From Mycobacterium sp. 852002-51163_SCH5372311 (GTDB lineage Bacteria > Actinomycetota > Actinomycetes > Mycobacteriales > Mycobacteriaceae): a DNA stretch of 64,000 nt. The translations under genes and the position numbers were made by a program. The DNA lies in assembly GCF_001667115.1 (NCBI RefSeq), contig NZ_LZIJ01000164.1, positions 23,546-87,545 of the forward strand, written 5' to 3'. Shown here piece by piece: positions 52,362-60,965 of this stretch (position 1 is the stretch's first letter; every line of letters begins with the position of its first letter). The notes below the pieces were generated by a model. The model ran no database searches. It was not told the DNA's origin and worked only from the letters and a program-made list of their open reading frames with translations.

Positions 52362-54104
52362 ATGAGCGAAAGTTCCGTCGCGGCAACAGCCGAAGAACCG
52401 ACCCAAGAGCCGGCCGAAGCTGAGGCTAGCCCCAAAACCCTTGAGCCGCAACGGGTCCGCAAGCCATGGTGGGTCCGTCATTACACGTACACCGGTACCG
52501 CGGTCGGGCTGGTTTTCATTTGGTTCTCGCTGACGCCGTCGCTGCTGCCGCGCGGTCCGTTGTTCCAGGGAGTGGTCAGCGGCTGCTCCGGCGCCATCGG
52601 CTACGGCCTTGGCGTCTTTTTCGTCTGGCTGGTCCGTTTTATGCGTTCGAAGGATTCCAGCCCGCCCGCGCCGCGGTGGGCGTGGCTGCCGCTCATCGCG
52701 GTCGGCGCGGTTGGCCAGGTCGCCATGGCGATCTGGTTCCACGTCTGGCAAGACCGCGTGCGCGACCTGATGGGTGTCCAGCATCTGCACTGGTATGACT
52801 ATCCGCTGTCCGGAGTCTTGTCGTTGGTCGTGCTGTTCAGCCTGGTCGAAATCGGCCAGTTCATCCGCTGGCTGGTCAGTTTCCTGGTGGGAAAGGTCGA
52901 CCGGATCGCGCCGTTCCGCCTTTCGGCGACCATCGTGGTGGTCCTGCTCGTGACGCTGACCATCACCGTGCTCAACGGCGTGGTGCTCAAGTACGCGATG
53001 CGCAAGATGAACTCCACGTTCGCGCAGGTCAACGACGAAACGAATCCCGACACCGTGGCGCCCAAAACTCAACTGCGCTCAGGTGGTCCGGGATCGAAAG
53101 TGTCATGGAAGTCGCTGGGGCATCAGGGCCGGATTTTCGTCGCGTCCGGCCCCACCGTCGAGCAACTCACCGTGTTCAACGGAGTCTCCGCCGTCCCGCC
53201 GATCCGGGCGTATGCCGGCCTGGACTCCGCTGCCGAGCCGGGCATCACGGCCACCGCTGAGCTCGCCGCGCAGGAGCTGCAGCGCACCGGCGGACTGCAG
53301 CGCGCGGTCGTCGCCGTGGCGACCACCACCGGAACCGGCTGGATCAACGCGGCGGAAGCCGACGCGCTCGAATACATGTACAACGGCAACACCGCGATCG
53401 TGAGCATGCAGTACTCGTACCTGCCCAGCTGGCTGTCCTTCCTGGTCGACAAGGAGAATGCCCGCCACGCCGGGCAGGCACTGTTCGAGGCCGTCGACAA
53501 ACTCATCCGGCAGATGCCCGAAGGGCAGCGCCCCAAATTGGTGGTGTTCGGCGAGAGCCTGGGATCCTTCGGCGGCGAGGCGCCGTTCATGAGCCTCAAC
53601 AACGTACTCGCCCGCACCGACGGCGCATTGTTCAGCGGACCGACGTTCAACAACACCATCTGGAACGACTTGACCAACACCCGCGACTCGGGATCGCCGG
53701 AGTGGCTGCCGATCTATCACAACGGCGGCAATGTCCGGTTCGTCGCCCGGCCAAGGGATCTGCAGCGTCCGAATGCCGATTGGGGCACACCCCGGGTGGT
53801 CTACTTGCAGCATGCCTCCGACCCCATCGCCTGGTGGACCCCGGATCTGTTGTTCGCCAAACCGGACTGGTTGCGGGAAAAACGGGGCTACGACGTGCTG
53901 CCCGAGACGCAGTGGATCCCGGTGGTGACATTCCTGCAGGTCACGGCCGACATGGCGGTGGCCGTCGATGTGCCGGACGGGCACGGGCACAAGTACGTGG
54001 CCGACGTCGCCGATGCGTGGGCCGCCGTCTTGTCACCACCCGGCTGGACGCCGGACAAGACCGAACGATTGAGGCCGCTGCTGCACCCCAGCGACGGAGG
54101 CTAG
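52362..54104 (+). CDS. Membrane-bound alpha/beta hydrolase (Abhydrolase_9 family)
   Basis: A 580-residue protein, corresponding to Rv1069c. The N-terminal 230 residues contain four membrane helices (YTGTAVGLVFIWFSLTPSLL, VVSGCSGAIGYGLGVFFVWL, WLPLIAVGAVGQVAMAIW, SGVLSLVVLFSLVEIGQF and a fifth). The C-terminal alpha/beta hydrolase domain has the nucleophile Ser in VVFGESLGSFGGEAPF (S399) and a His in DVPDGHGHKYVADV. The family has unknown substrates, though its place behind two acyl-CoA enzymes suggests lipids. It starts 13 bases after the echA8 stop. The end overlaps the convergent rhodanese gene by 4 bases. Confidence 0.9.
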   Translation: MSESSVAATAEEPTQEPAEAEASPKTLEPQRVRKPWWVRHYTYTGTAVGLVFIWFSLTPSLLPRGPLFQGVVSGCSGAIGYGLGVFFVWLVRFMRSKDSSPPAPRWAWLPLIAVGAVGQVAMAIWFHVWQDRVRDLMGVQHLHWYDYPLSGVLSLVVLFSLVEIGQFIRWLVSFLVGKVDRIAPFRLSATIVVVLLVTLTITVLNGVVLKYAMRKMNSTFAQVNDETNPDTVAPKTQLRSGGPGSKVSWKSLGHQGRIFVASGPTVEQLTVFNGVSAVPPIRAYAGLDSAAEPGITATAELAAQELQRTGGLQRAVVAVATTTGTGWINAAEADALEYMYNGNTAIVSMQYSYLPSWLSFLVDKENARHAGQALFEAVDKLIRQMPEGQRPKLVVFGESLGSFGGEAPFMSLNNVLARTDGALFSGPTFNNTIWNDLTNTRDSGSPEWLPIYHNGGNVRFVARPRDLQRPNADWGTPRVVYLQHASDPIAWWTPDLLFAKPDWLREKRGYDVLPETQWIPVVTFLQVTADMAVAVDVPDGHGHKYVADVADAWAAVLSPPGWTPDKTERLRPLLHPSDGG

Positions 54105-54547
54105 ATCCAGCGCCGACTGGTCGATGCGGCGTCGGCCAATACGCCGTGGCGTGGGTCGCCGACACCTCCGGCCAGCTGGTCCAGCACTCCGGAACCCGCC
54201 AGCGCGTGATAGCCCCCGATGACGTCGGTGGCACGGTGCAGGCCTAGATCGAGCAGCGCCGCCGCGGCCAGGCTGGAGGTGTAGCCCTCCGAGCACACGA
54301 TCACCCACTCGACGTCGTCGTCGACGGCCTCGGGGAGCCGGGCGTCGCTGGTCGGGTCGCAGCGCCATTCCAGGACGTTGCGTTCGATCACCAGGGCCCC
54401 CGGAACTTCGCCTTCGCGGAATCGCTGGGCCTGCGGCCGGATGTCGACGAGCACAGCGCCACTTCGCAGCGCGTCGGGCACCTCGGCGGCGGTGAGACGG
54501 CGGTACCGCCGGCGCGCGGCGGCGAGAACGCGGTCGATGCGGCTCAT
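54101..54547 (-). CDS. Rhodanese-like sulfurtransferase
   Basis: A 148-residue single-domain rhodanese, corresponding to Rv1066. Sulfurtransferases move sulfane sulfur to thiols or cyanide. The active Cys is in VIVCSEGYTSS (C85), with VLVDIRPQAQRFREGEVPGAL before it. The ATG start overlaps the stop of the cysteine dioxygenase gene (ATGA), so the two are co-translated, which fits a shared role in cysteine sulfur disposal. Confidence 0.93.
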   Translation of the reverse strand: MSRIDRVLAAARRRYRRLTAAEVPDALRSGAVLVDIRPQAQRFREGEVPGALVIERNVLEWRCDPTSDARLPEAVDDDVEWVIVCSEGYTSSLAAAALLDLGLHRATDVIGGYHALAGSGVLDQLAGGVGDPRHGVLADAASTSRRWI

Positions 54548-55158
54548 CAGGGTCCTTCCGGTTGGTCGGTCAGTTCGGTGCGCTCACGGCGCAGCGTGTT
54601 GCGCTCGGTGACCTGGTAATACGACATCGCGGTCAGCGGCGGCGAATAGGCATGGATGCTCAGCGTCGGCTGTAGCGGCGCGGCGTGCCGCACCGGTCCC
54701 GAAACAGCTCCGGGCAGCGACCCGACGACCTGGACGGGCCTCGGCGCCCACACGACGTCGTGGACCCATCCCAGCGGGAACCCGGCCTGGTCCCCGGCGT
54801 CCAGGCGGCGGCGCCGCAGTCGCCGGCCGTCCCAGCGGAATTCGTTGAGCGAACCGGACAGGACGGTCAGCGCGCCGAGTGATCCACCGTGATCGTGCAG
54901 TTCGGTGGAGTGGCCGGGAACCCAGCTGATCAGCCAGACGTCGAGTTCGTCGTCGCCGTGGATGCGGGTGAACCAACGCTTGTCCACGGGTACCCCGCCC
55001 GCGGGCAGCAGATGGTCGCAGCGTCCGCTCAGCACGTCGTCGGCGGCCTGGTCGGTGGCGTTCAGCAGGTCGGGCACGCGCAGCCGGGTAGGTCCCGCGG
55101 AGGGCACCGAGGTGGTCAGTGGGCGCAGCGCAACAGGGGTGGCAACTGGGGACGACAT
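54547..55158 (-). CDS. Cysteine dioxygenase-type cupin protein
   Basis: A 203-residue cupin, corresponding to Rv1065. Cysteine dioxygenase oxidises Cys to cysteine sulfinate with a mononuclear iron held by three His. The ligands are visible in STELHDHGGSLGA (H88, H90) and LGWVHDV (H133). The start at 55158 has GGAG upstream and gives the usual length. The downstream rhodanese gene is translationally coupled. It is divergent from lpqV. Confidence 0.9.
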   Translation of the reverse strand: MSSPVATPVALRPLTTSVPSAGPTRLRVPDLLNATDQAADDVLSGRCDHLLPAGGVPVDKRWFTRIHGDDELDVWLISWVPGHSTELHDHGGSLGALTVLSGSLNEFRWDGRRLRRRRLDAGDQAGFPLGWVHDVVWAPRPVQVVGSLPGAVSGPVRHAAPLQPTLSIHAYSPPLTAMSYYQVTERNTLRRERTELTDQPEGP

Positions 55159-55270
55159 GAGGAGCTCCAGGTTGAACGGATCGGGCAAGCGGCGGCGCGT
55201 CAGCGCCGACAACACTCGCAAAACCCGAACTGCTCCATCACGCCCGACAGTGTTGCATAGATTGGGCAAC

Positions 55271-55714
55271 GTGCGCCGTCGCCGTTGTCGCCCCCGACTG
55301 TGGGTCATGGCGGTCCTGGCGACCGGTTTGGTGGCGACAATCGGCGGTTGCTCACAAGCCGTGAGCGGTGAGCCCACGGCTGCCCACACCCGGTCGTCGG
55401 CGGTGCCCGGCGGGGTGGGTTCGCTTCCCCCGGAAGCCGTCGGAGTCTCCCCTGCGGGTGTGACGACCAGAGTCGACGTCCCCGCGGATTCGACCGAGGA
55501 GGAGTACTTCCAGGCCTGTCACGCCGCAAAACAGTGGATGGAGACCCGACCCAAGAACGGTGAGTCACCGTTGGAGCCATACCTGGCGATGGTTCAGACA
55601 TCGCCATCCGGCACCGCCGGAAGCTGGAACAAGAGGTGGGCGGATCTGACCCCGGCGCGGCAGGCGGCAGTGATCACCGCAGCGAAGGCTGCCGCCAACG
55701 ACGAATGCGGATGA
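55271..55714 (+). CDS. lpqV: Lipoprotein LpqV
   Basis: A 147-residue lipoprotein, corresponding to Rv1064c. The signal peptide has five Arg, a hydrophobic core (WVMAVLATGLVAT) and the lipobox TIGGC, so Cys27 is the lipidated residue. The mature part is low complexity to about residue 75, then a compact helical domain with EEEYFQACHAAKQWMETR and AAKAAANDECG; its two Cys may form a disulfide. TAGATT at 55258-55263 lies 7 bases before the GTG, so the mRNA is leaderless. The function is unknown. Confidence 0.9.
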   Translation: MRRRRCRPRLWVMAVLATGLVATIGGCSQAVSGEPTAAHTRSSAVPGGVGSLPPEAVGVSPAGVTTRVDVPADSTEEEYFQACHAAKQWMETRPKNGESPLEPYLAMVQTSPSGTAGSWNKRWADLTPARQAAVITAAKAAANDECG

Positions 55715-55810
55715 GATCGCGCTCGCGGGCCCCACAGCATTTGCGATCACGGGTGTGCGAAATTGCCCACCCGGGCCGATGATGGCGGTTTCACCGCGCA
55801 AAATGGACAG

Positions 55811-56884
55811 ATGCCCGACGGACCTGCCGCAGTAGCTTTGCGCTCACGCGGGTCGTCACCCACTCGGGTGGCACTGGCGCTCGGCAGCGGCGGCGCCCGC
55901 GGCTACGCCCACATCGGGGTTCTCGAGGCGCTGCGAGAGCGCGGTTACGAGATCGTCGGAATCGCCGGTTCTTCGATGGGCGCGCTGGTCGGCGGTGTGC
56001 AGGCCGCCGGACGGCTGGATGATCTCGCCGAGTGGGCGAAGTCGCTGACCCAGCGGACGATCCTGCGCCTGCTGGACCCGTCGATCACCGCCGCCGGAGT
56101 GCTGCGGGCCGAGAAGATCCTGGACGCGGTGCGAGACATTCTCGGCCCCATCGACATCGAAGACCTCGACATTCCCTACACCGCCGTGGCCACCGACCTG
56201 CTGGCGGGCAAATCGGTGTGGTTTCAGCGCGGGCCCCTCGATGTGGCCATCCGCGCATCCATCGCCATACCGGGCGTGATCGCCCCGCACGAGGTCGACG
56301 GGCGGCTCTTGGCCGACGGCGGCATCCTGGATCCATTGCCGATGGCGCCGATCGCGGCCACCAACGCCGACCTGACCATCGCGGTGAGCCTCAACGGGAG
56401 TGAACCGGGCGCCAGCCACGACGCGGAGCCCGGCGCCACGGCCGAATGGTTGAACCGCATGATGCGCAGCACCACCGCGCTGCTCGACACCAGCGCGGTG
56501 AAGTCGCTGCTGGACCGGCCCACGGCCCGCGCGGTGCTGGGACGGCTTGGTGCTGCGCTCCCGGAATCGGAAACCTGGTCTGCGGACTCCGACGACGAGC
56601 AGCTCCCCGACGTGCGGGACGAACCCGACGAGGTGCCCGAAATCCCTAAACTGGGCAGCTTCGAGGTGATGAATCGGACCATCGACATCGCCCAATCTGC
56701 GCTGGCGCGCCATACCCTGGCGGCCTACCCACCCGACCTGCTGATCGAGGTGCCGCGGTCAACCTGCCGAAGCCTCGAGTTCCACCGCGCGGTGGAGGTG
56801 ATCGCAGCCGGCCGCGAGCTGGCCACCAGCGCCCTGGACGCCCTGGAAGCAGAGGACGACAGCGCGCCGGCGATCGAGGGCTGA
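55811..56884 (+). CDS. Patatin-like phospholipase
   Basis: A 357-residue patatin, corresponding to Rv1063c. Patatins hydrolyse acyl esters of phospholipids or glycerides with a Ser-Asp dyad. The oxyanion loop is LGSGGARGYAHIGVL, the nucleophile is in GIAGSSMGALVGG (S55), and the Asp is in LADGGILDPLP (D169). The region 265-300 is acidic (DSDDEQLPDVRDEPDEVPE). The ATG at 55811 lies 6 bases after AAAAT. It is convergent with a second patatin gene, with a gap of only 2 bases. Confidence 0.93.
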   Translation: MPDGPAAVALRSRGSSPTRVALALGSGGARGYAHIGVLEALRERGYEIVGIAGSSMGALVGGVQAAGRLDDLAEWAKSLTQRTILRLLDPSITAAGVLRAEKILDAVRDILGPIDIEDLDIPYTAVATDLLAGKSVWFQRGPLDVAIRASIAIPGVIAPHEVDGRLLADGGILDPLPMAPIAATNADLTIAVSLNGSEPGASHDAEPGATAEWLNRMMRSTTALLDTSAVKSLLDRPTARAVLGRLGAALPESETWSADSDDEQLPDVRDEPDEVPEIPKLGSFEVMNRTIDIAQSALARHTLAAYPPDLLIEVPRSTCRSLEFHRAVEVIAAGRELATSALDALEAEDDSAPAIEG

Positions 56885-56886
56885 CT

Positions 56887-57765
56887 TCAAAGCGTGTCGA
56901 AGAACCGCGCGATCGCAGCGGCGGCACGGCGCCCCTGCCAACGGCCGGCCAACGCCGATTTGCTCCGGCAGGCCGGATCCAGTGGATTCGGACCGAAAGC
57001 CGCCAACGAGTCGTCGTCTGCGAACACGATGAACGTCTTGCCACGAAATCCGGCGATCTCGGCGGCCGGACCGGCGCCGAACGGCGACGGAGTGTCCTCG
57101 CCGGAGGGCACCAGTACCACAGCCACGTCGCAGTCGTCGGCCACGCACACGTTGACCGAGCTGGCCACCCCGCCGTCCATGTACCGTCGTCCGGCGATGC
57201 TCACCGGCGGCCACGCTCCCGGGACCGCGCAACTGGCCGCGACGGCGTCGACGAGCTGCACACCGCTGTCCCGATCGAAAACGACCAGTTCACCGGTGGC
57301 GACATCGATCGCGGTAATTCGCAGCTCCCGGTCCGGCCAGTCGTGGGACGGCAACCGCTGCTCGATCACCTGACGGCGGACCGGCTCGGGAACCGTCTCG
57401 GTCGTCAGCGCCACCGACCCGATTTGTTGCATCCGCCGCCGCGTTCTGTCCAGTGGTCCGTCGGACCGCGGCGGATCGCGCAGCGCGGACAGGAAGAGCT
57501 CGGTGATCACTTCAACATCGACGCCCGGGTCCAGTTCCGCCGATGCCTCGACGACTTGCCGCTCGAACAACTCCTCAAGTGAGCAGCCGCTGCTGATCTG
57601 CGCGGCAACCGCCGAACCGGCCGACGTCCCGACCAGCACATCCGAATCCAGCAGCAACCGCGCCGTCGCGGGCGACTCGTCGGCGATGCCGAGCAAAATA
57701 CCTGTCTCCCAGGCGATTCCCGCTAAACCTCCGCCGGCCAGTACCAGCGCTTGTTTGGTGGTCAC
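56887..57765 (-). CDS. Patatin-like phospholipase (second, convergent)
   Basis: A 292-residue patatin, corresponding to Rv1062. The dyad is visible as VLVGTSAGSAVAAQ (S48) and RRYMDGGVASSVN (Asp in DGG), with LAGGGLAGIAWETG as the oxyanion loop. It differs clearly from the convergent patatin, so it is not a recent duplication. It lies downstream of the glutamine amidotransferase gene by 18 bases on the same strand and may be in the same operon. Confidence 0.93.
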   Translation of the reverse strand: MTTKQALVLAGGGLAGIAWETGILLGIADESPATARLLLDSDVLVGTSAGSAVAAQISSGCSLEELFERQVVEASAELDPGVDVEVITELFLSALRDPPRSDGPLDRTRRRMQQIGSVALTTETVPEPVRRQVIEQRLPSHDWPDRELRITAIDVATGELVVFDRDSGVQLVDAVAASCAVPGAWPPVSIAGRRYMDGGVASSVNVCVADDCDVAVVLVPSGEDTPSPFGAGPAAEIAGFRGKTFIVFADDDSLAAFGPNPLDPACRSKSALAGRWQGRRAAAAIARFFDTL

Positions 57766-57783
57766 GCGGGTCCACTATGCCAG

Positions 57784-58641
57784 TCAGTGTTGCGCCTGCT
57801 GAACGGCCACGGACAGATCCTCGTGGCGCAGCAGCTGCCTGGGCGGGGCGGGCAGCACCAGGCTTCGGGTGATCTGCAGCCCGGCGTGGGCTCCCGAGAC
57901 GTGGACCAGCTCCCCCGGGCCGATCAAACGCCAGGCCGGGTCGTCGTCCATGCGGTCGGTGGCGAACACCACCGACCGCCGGGTGCGCAGATGCTCGGAT
58001 TTAGCACGGATGCGCTTGGTGCGCAGATCGAATTCGGGCACGGCCGGGCGGTCCAGCAGGTAGAGCTCATGGGTGTCCGGATAGCGCAGCGCCCACATGT
58101 CGGTGGCCGTGCTCAGCAATATGTTGACGGCATAGATCGGCACGTTCGTCGCGATCCACCTCATCGCGTCGACCAAACCCGCTGTCACGTCGCCGTTTTG
58201 GGCGCGGATGGCGCCGGTGATCAACGCGAACACCCGCTCGGAATCGGTCTGGCCCAAGACCAGGTCGTCGGTCCCGAGCTCGCGCAGCCGCTCGTCGATG
58301 ACGTCGAGACCCTCCAGCACCCCGTTGTGCGCAAAGATCCGTCCGTCCTGCAGGAACGGGTGGGTGTTGCGGACGTCGAGCGACCCCGTCGTCGCATAGC
58401 GAACATGTGCCACAAAGGTCGTGCCGGTCAGCTCATGGGCTTCGGTGGCGAAGTCGATGTCCTGCCAAGCGGCTATCGGCTCCTTGTGCAGCTGTGGTTG
58501 GCCGTGCTCGTCAAAGATTCCGAGGCCGGTGCCGTCCGGGTTGCGTCTGCTCTGCTCGGAAAGGCTGTCCGGCGCGTCCAGCAGCCAGAATGTCGCGGTG
58601 CACACGGTCCTGCCCGCGTGCAGGCCGAAGAGTCGGCACAT
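57784..58641 (-). CDS. Class II glutamine amidotransferase domain protein
   Basis: A 285-residue Ntn-hydrolase, corresponding to Rv1061. The start MCRLFGLHAG leaves Cys2 at the N terminus after Met removal, as required for catalysis; further motifs are RNPDGTGLGIF, FVAHVRYATTGS and GRIFAHNGVLEG. Such proteins release ammonia from glutamine or hydrolyse a related amide (YafJ/DUG3-like). The stop of the upstream SRPBCC gene is only 3 bases before the ATG, so the genes are co-translated. The acceptor is unknown. Confidence 0.92.
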   Translation of the reverse strand: MCRLFGLHAGRTVCTATFWLLDAPDSLSEQSRRNPDGTGLGIFDEHGQPQLHKEPIAAWQDIDFATEAHELTGTTFVAHVRYATTGSLDVRNTHPFLQDGRIFAHNGVLEGLDVIDERLRELGTDDLVLGQTDSERVFALITGAIRAQNGDVTAGLVDAMRWIATNVPIYAVNILLSTATDMWALRYPDTHELYLLDRPAVPEFDLRTKRIRAKSEHLRTRRSVVFATDRMDDDPAWRLIGPGELVHVSGAHAGLQITRSLVLPAPPRQLLRHEDLSVAVQQAQH

Positions 58642-58646
58642 CCGGC

Positions 58647-59120
58647 TCAGCCCACCAGCTGCCGGGACAGCTTCTCGAGTGTCACCCGGGCGTAGCCCTG
58701 CCACATCTTGCCGAGCACCGGCAGCAGACGCGCGGTCAGATCCGACTTGGCATGGATGGTCCATTGCCAGGTGACATTCGTCCCGGTTCCCGCGGGCGTG
58801 AAGCTCCACTTACCGTCGATCTTGCTGACCAGCGGCGCCATCGGGCCGGTGATCCCCGAGAGGGTGTAGCCGAAAGACCGCGGCGGGTCGACGCTGGTCA
58901 ACCGCTCCCGCAGGCTGCCGCCGCCGACCATGGTGATGACGCGGGTCTGGCCGGCCGCATTCCAGTCACCGCTTTGCTCCCGGACCTCCTTGATCGGCGG
59001 GAACAGCCCGTACCACTGCGAACAGATGTCCGTCAGCGGGATGGGCATTGTCCGAGCGAAGGCGTCCTCGACGGTCACGGGTATTGCCCGCGATTGCTCG
59101 ACCACGATGGACCTTGCCAT
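58647..59120 (-). CDS. SRPBCC-family (polyketide cyclase/START-like) protein
   Basis: A 157-residue protein with the SRPBCC helix-grip fold, which makes a hydrophobic pocket for lipids or polyketides. The pattern IVVEQSRAIPVTVEDAFA, then GSLRERLTSVDPPRSFGY and NVTWQWTIHAKSD, with the long C-terminal helix, is typical. Its length and place fit H37Rv Rv1060. GAGGAG lies 8 bases before the ATG. It heads the run SRPBCC, GATase, patatin on the minus strand. Confidence 0.88.
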   Translation of the reverse strand: MARSIVVEQSRAIPVTVEDAFARTMPIPLTDICSQWYGLFPPIKEVREQSGDWNAAGQTRVITMVGGGSLRERLTSVDPPRSFGYTLSGITGPMAPLVSKIDGKWSFTPAGTGTNVTWQWTIHAKSDLTARLLPVLGKMWQGYARVTLEKLSRQLVG

Positions 59121-59144
59121 TGGGGACTCCTCACCCTGCTGCTC

Positions 59145-59204
59145 GTGAGCAGACAGAGAATCGCATGTTCGGAGGCGAAATTATGCGACTCTGCGTCTGC
59201 TCGC
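59145..59204. repeat. Dispersed inverted repeat family A, copy 3
   Basis: Arms GTGAGCAGACAGAGAATCGCA(T) (59145-59166) and ATGCGACTCTGCGTCTGCTC (from 59183) match the family arm and pair at about 18 of 22 positions around a 16-base loop. It starts 25 bases upstream of the SRPBCC start and ends 7 bases from the fadD14 stop, where it could terminate fadD14. Confidence 0.7.
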
Positions 59205-59210
59205 CAGTAC

Positions 59211-60842
59211 TTAGTCGCGGACCTCGGTGACGTCGTAGCCGTTGTCGGCGTAACGGGACCGGATGGCCTTCTTGTCGTATTTGCCCACGCTGGTGCGCGG
59301 AATCTCGTCCGCAAACGCCCAGCGCTCCGGTAACCACCAGCGAACGACCTTGTCCGCCAGGAACTTTCGCAGATCGGCGGCGGCCACCGACGCGCCCTCG
59401 TTGAGTACGACGACGGCGAGCGGCCGTTCCTGCCAGCGTTCGTCGGGAACACCGACCACCGCCGCCTCCATCACATCGGGATGCGCGATCAGGCAGTTCT
59501 CCAGCTCCACCGAGGAGATCCATTCCCCGCCGGACTTGATGACGTCTTTAGAGCGGTCGGTCAGCGTGATGAAGCCGCGTTCGTCGACGGTGCCGACGTC
59601 GCCGGTGCGCAACCAGCCCGACGCGAACTTGGACTCGTCGCGTCCCAGGTAATAGGAGCCTGCGATCCATGGGCCGCGAACCTCTACTTCGCCAACGGCT
59701 TTGCCGTCGTTGGGCAGCACGTTGCCTTCGTCGTCGACGATTCGGGCTTCCACTCCGCAGACCGGTTGGCCCTGTGTTCCGCGGTACGCCCAGTGCTGAT
59801 CAGCCGGCGTTCCCGGCGGGGGCCAGGCCATGGTCGCCAGCGGCGACGTCTCGGTCATGCCCCACAGCTGGCGTATCTCGACGCCGTGCTTTTCCTCGAA
59901 GGTGCGCATCAGCGACACCGGGACGGCCGAGCCGCCGCAGACCACCAGGCGCAGCGACGACATGTCGTGGTCGGGGTCTTTCTCCAGGTAGTGCATGACG
60001 TCGTTCCAGATGGTCGGCACCGCGCCCGCGACCGTGGGCCGCAACTTCTCGACCATGTCGATCAGCGATCGGGCGTCCAGGTGGCGATCCGGCAGCACCA
60101 GGTCCGCACCTGCCATCAGTGCCGCGTACGGCAAACCCCACCCGTTGGCGTGGAACATCGGCACGATCGGCAGCACGCTGTCGCTGGACCCCAGGCCCAT
60201 GCCGTTGGCCGTACACGCCGCCATCGTGTGCAGAAAACTCGAACGGTGGCTGTACACAACGCCTTTGGGGTTGCCAGTGGTTCCGCTGGTGTAGCACATC
60301 GCGGCCGCCGAATTCTCGTCGAGCTCCGGCCAGTCGAATTCGGTCGGCTCGCCGCTGATCGCGTCGGTGTAGCGCAGCACGTTCTTGCCCGACTCCTGCA
60401 GCGGCGCCAAATCCCCGTCGCCGACGGCGATCACCGTGTGCACGGTCTCGAGGCTGGGCAGGATCGGTCCCAGCAGTTTCGCCAGCGACATGTCGACCAG
60501 TACCACCTGGTCCTCGGCCTCGTTGGCCACATAGGTGACCTGCTCGGGAAAGAGCCGGATATTGAGGGTGTGCAGCACCGCGCCCATGGTGGGCACCGCC
60601 AGGTAGGCGACGAGGTGTTCGGCGTTGTTCCACATGAACGTCGCGACCCGCTGGTCGCCGCTGACGCCGATGCGGCGCAACGCATTTGCCAGCTGCGCGG
60701 CTTGCTGACCCACCTCGCGGTAGGTGGTCTTCCGGTAGCCGGAGCCGGTGTTGGTGGTGACCGTACGCGCTCCGTGGACGCTACAGCCGTGCCGCATGAC
60801 GGCGGCCAGGGTCAACGGGAACTCCTGCATCGTGCTGTACAT
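59211..60842 (-). CDS. fadD14: Medium/long-chain fatty-acyl-CoA ligase FadD14
   Basis: A 543-residue adenylate-forming enzyme, the same length as H37Rv FadD14 (Rv1058). It activates fatty acids to acyl-AMP and then acyl-CoA. The P-loop YTSGTTGNPKG (about 183-193), the motif GMTETSP, the hinge TLTDRSKDVIKSGGEWIS and the C-terminal Lys in TSVGKYDKKAIR are all present. A 14-bp palindrome, GTACATCGATGTAC, overlaps the start codon. It is downstream of the beta-propeller gene on the same strand. Confidence 0.95.
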   Translation of the reverse strand: MYSTMQEFPLTLAAVMRHGCSVHGARTVTTNTGSGYRKTTYREVGQQAAQLANALRRIGVSGDQRVATFMWNNAEHLVAYLAVPTMGAVLHTLNIRLFPEQVTYVANEAEDQVVLVDMSLAKLLGPILPSLETVHTVIAVGDGDLAPLQESGKNVLRYTDAISGEPTEFDWPELDENSAAAMCYTSGTTGNPKGVVYSHRSSFLHTMAACTANGMGLGSSDSVLPIVPMFHANGWGLPYAALMAGADLVLPDRHLDARSLIDMVEKLRPTVAGAVPTIWNDVMHYLEKDPDHDMSSLRLVVCGGSAVPVSLMRTFEEKHGVEIRQLWGMTETSPLATMAWPPPGTPADQHWAYRGTQGQPVCGVEARIVDDEGNVLPNDGKAVGEVEVRGPWIAGSYYLGRDESKFASGWLRTGDVGTVDERGFITLTDRSKDVIKSGGEWISSVELENCLIAHPDVMEAAVVGVPDERWQERPLAVVVLNEGASVAAADLRKFLADKVVRWWLPERWAFADEIPRTSVGKYDKKAIRSRYADNGYDVTEVRD

Positions 60843-60850
60843 CGATGTAC
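60837..60850. promoter_or_regulatory. 14-bp perfect palindrome over the fadD14 start codon
   Basis: GTACATCGATGTAC contains the ATG of fadD14 on the minus strand. A regulator bound here would block initiation, and the same sequence in mRNA could form a short self-complementary element. It may be chance, as the palindrome is short and partly fixed by the start codon. Confidence 0.35.
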
Positions 60851-60965
60851 CGCCTTATGAATCGCGGCGCAGCACCGCCTCATGTTCAGTCGGCCGAATG
60901 GTATCGCCGTATCGAGTCATGAGAAACGGGTTCCCCCGAGAAGCGTGCTTTACCCAGACACGGGG

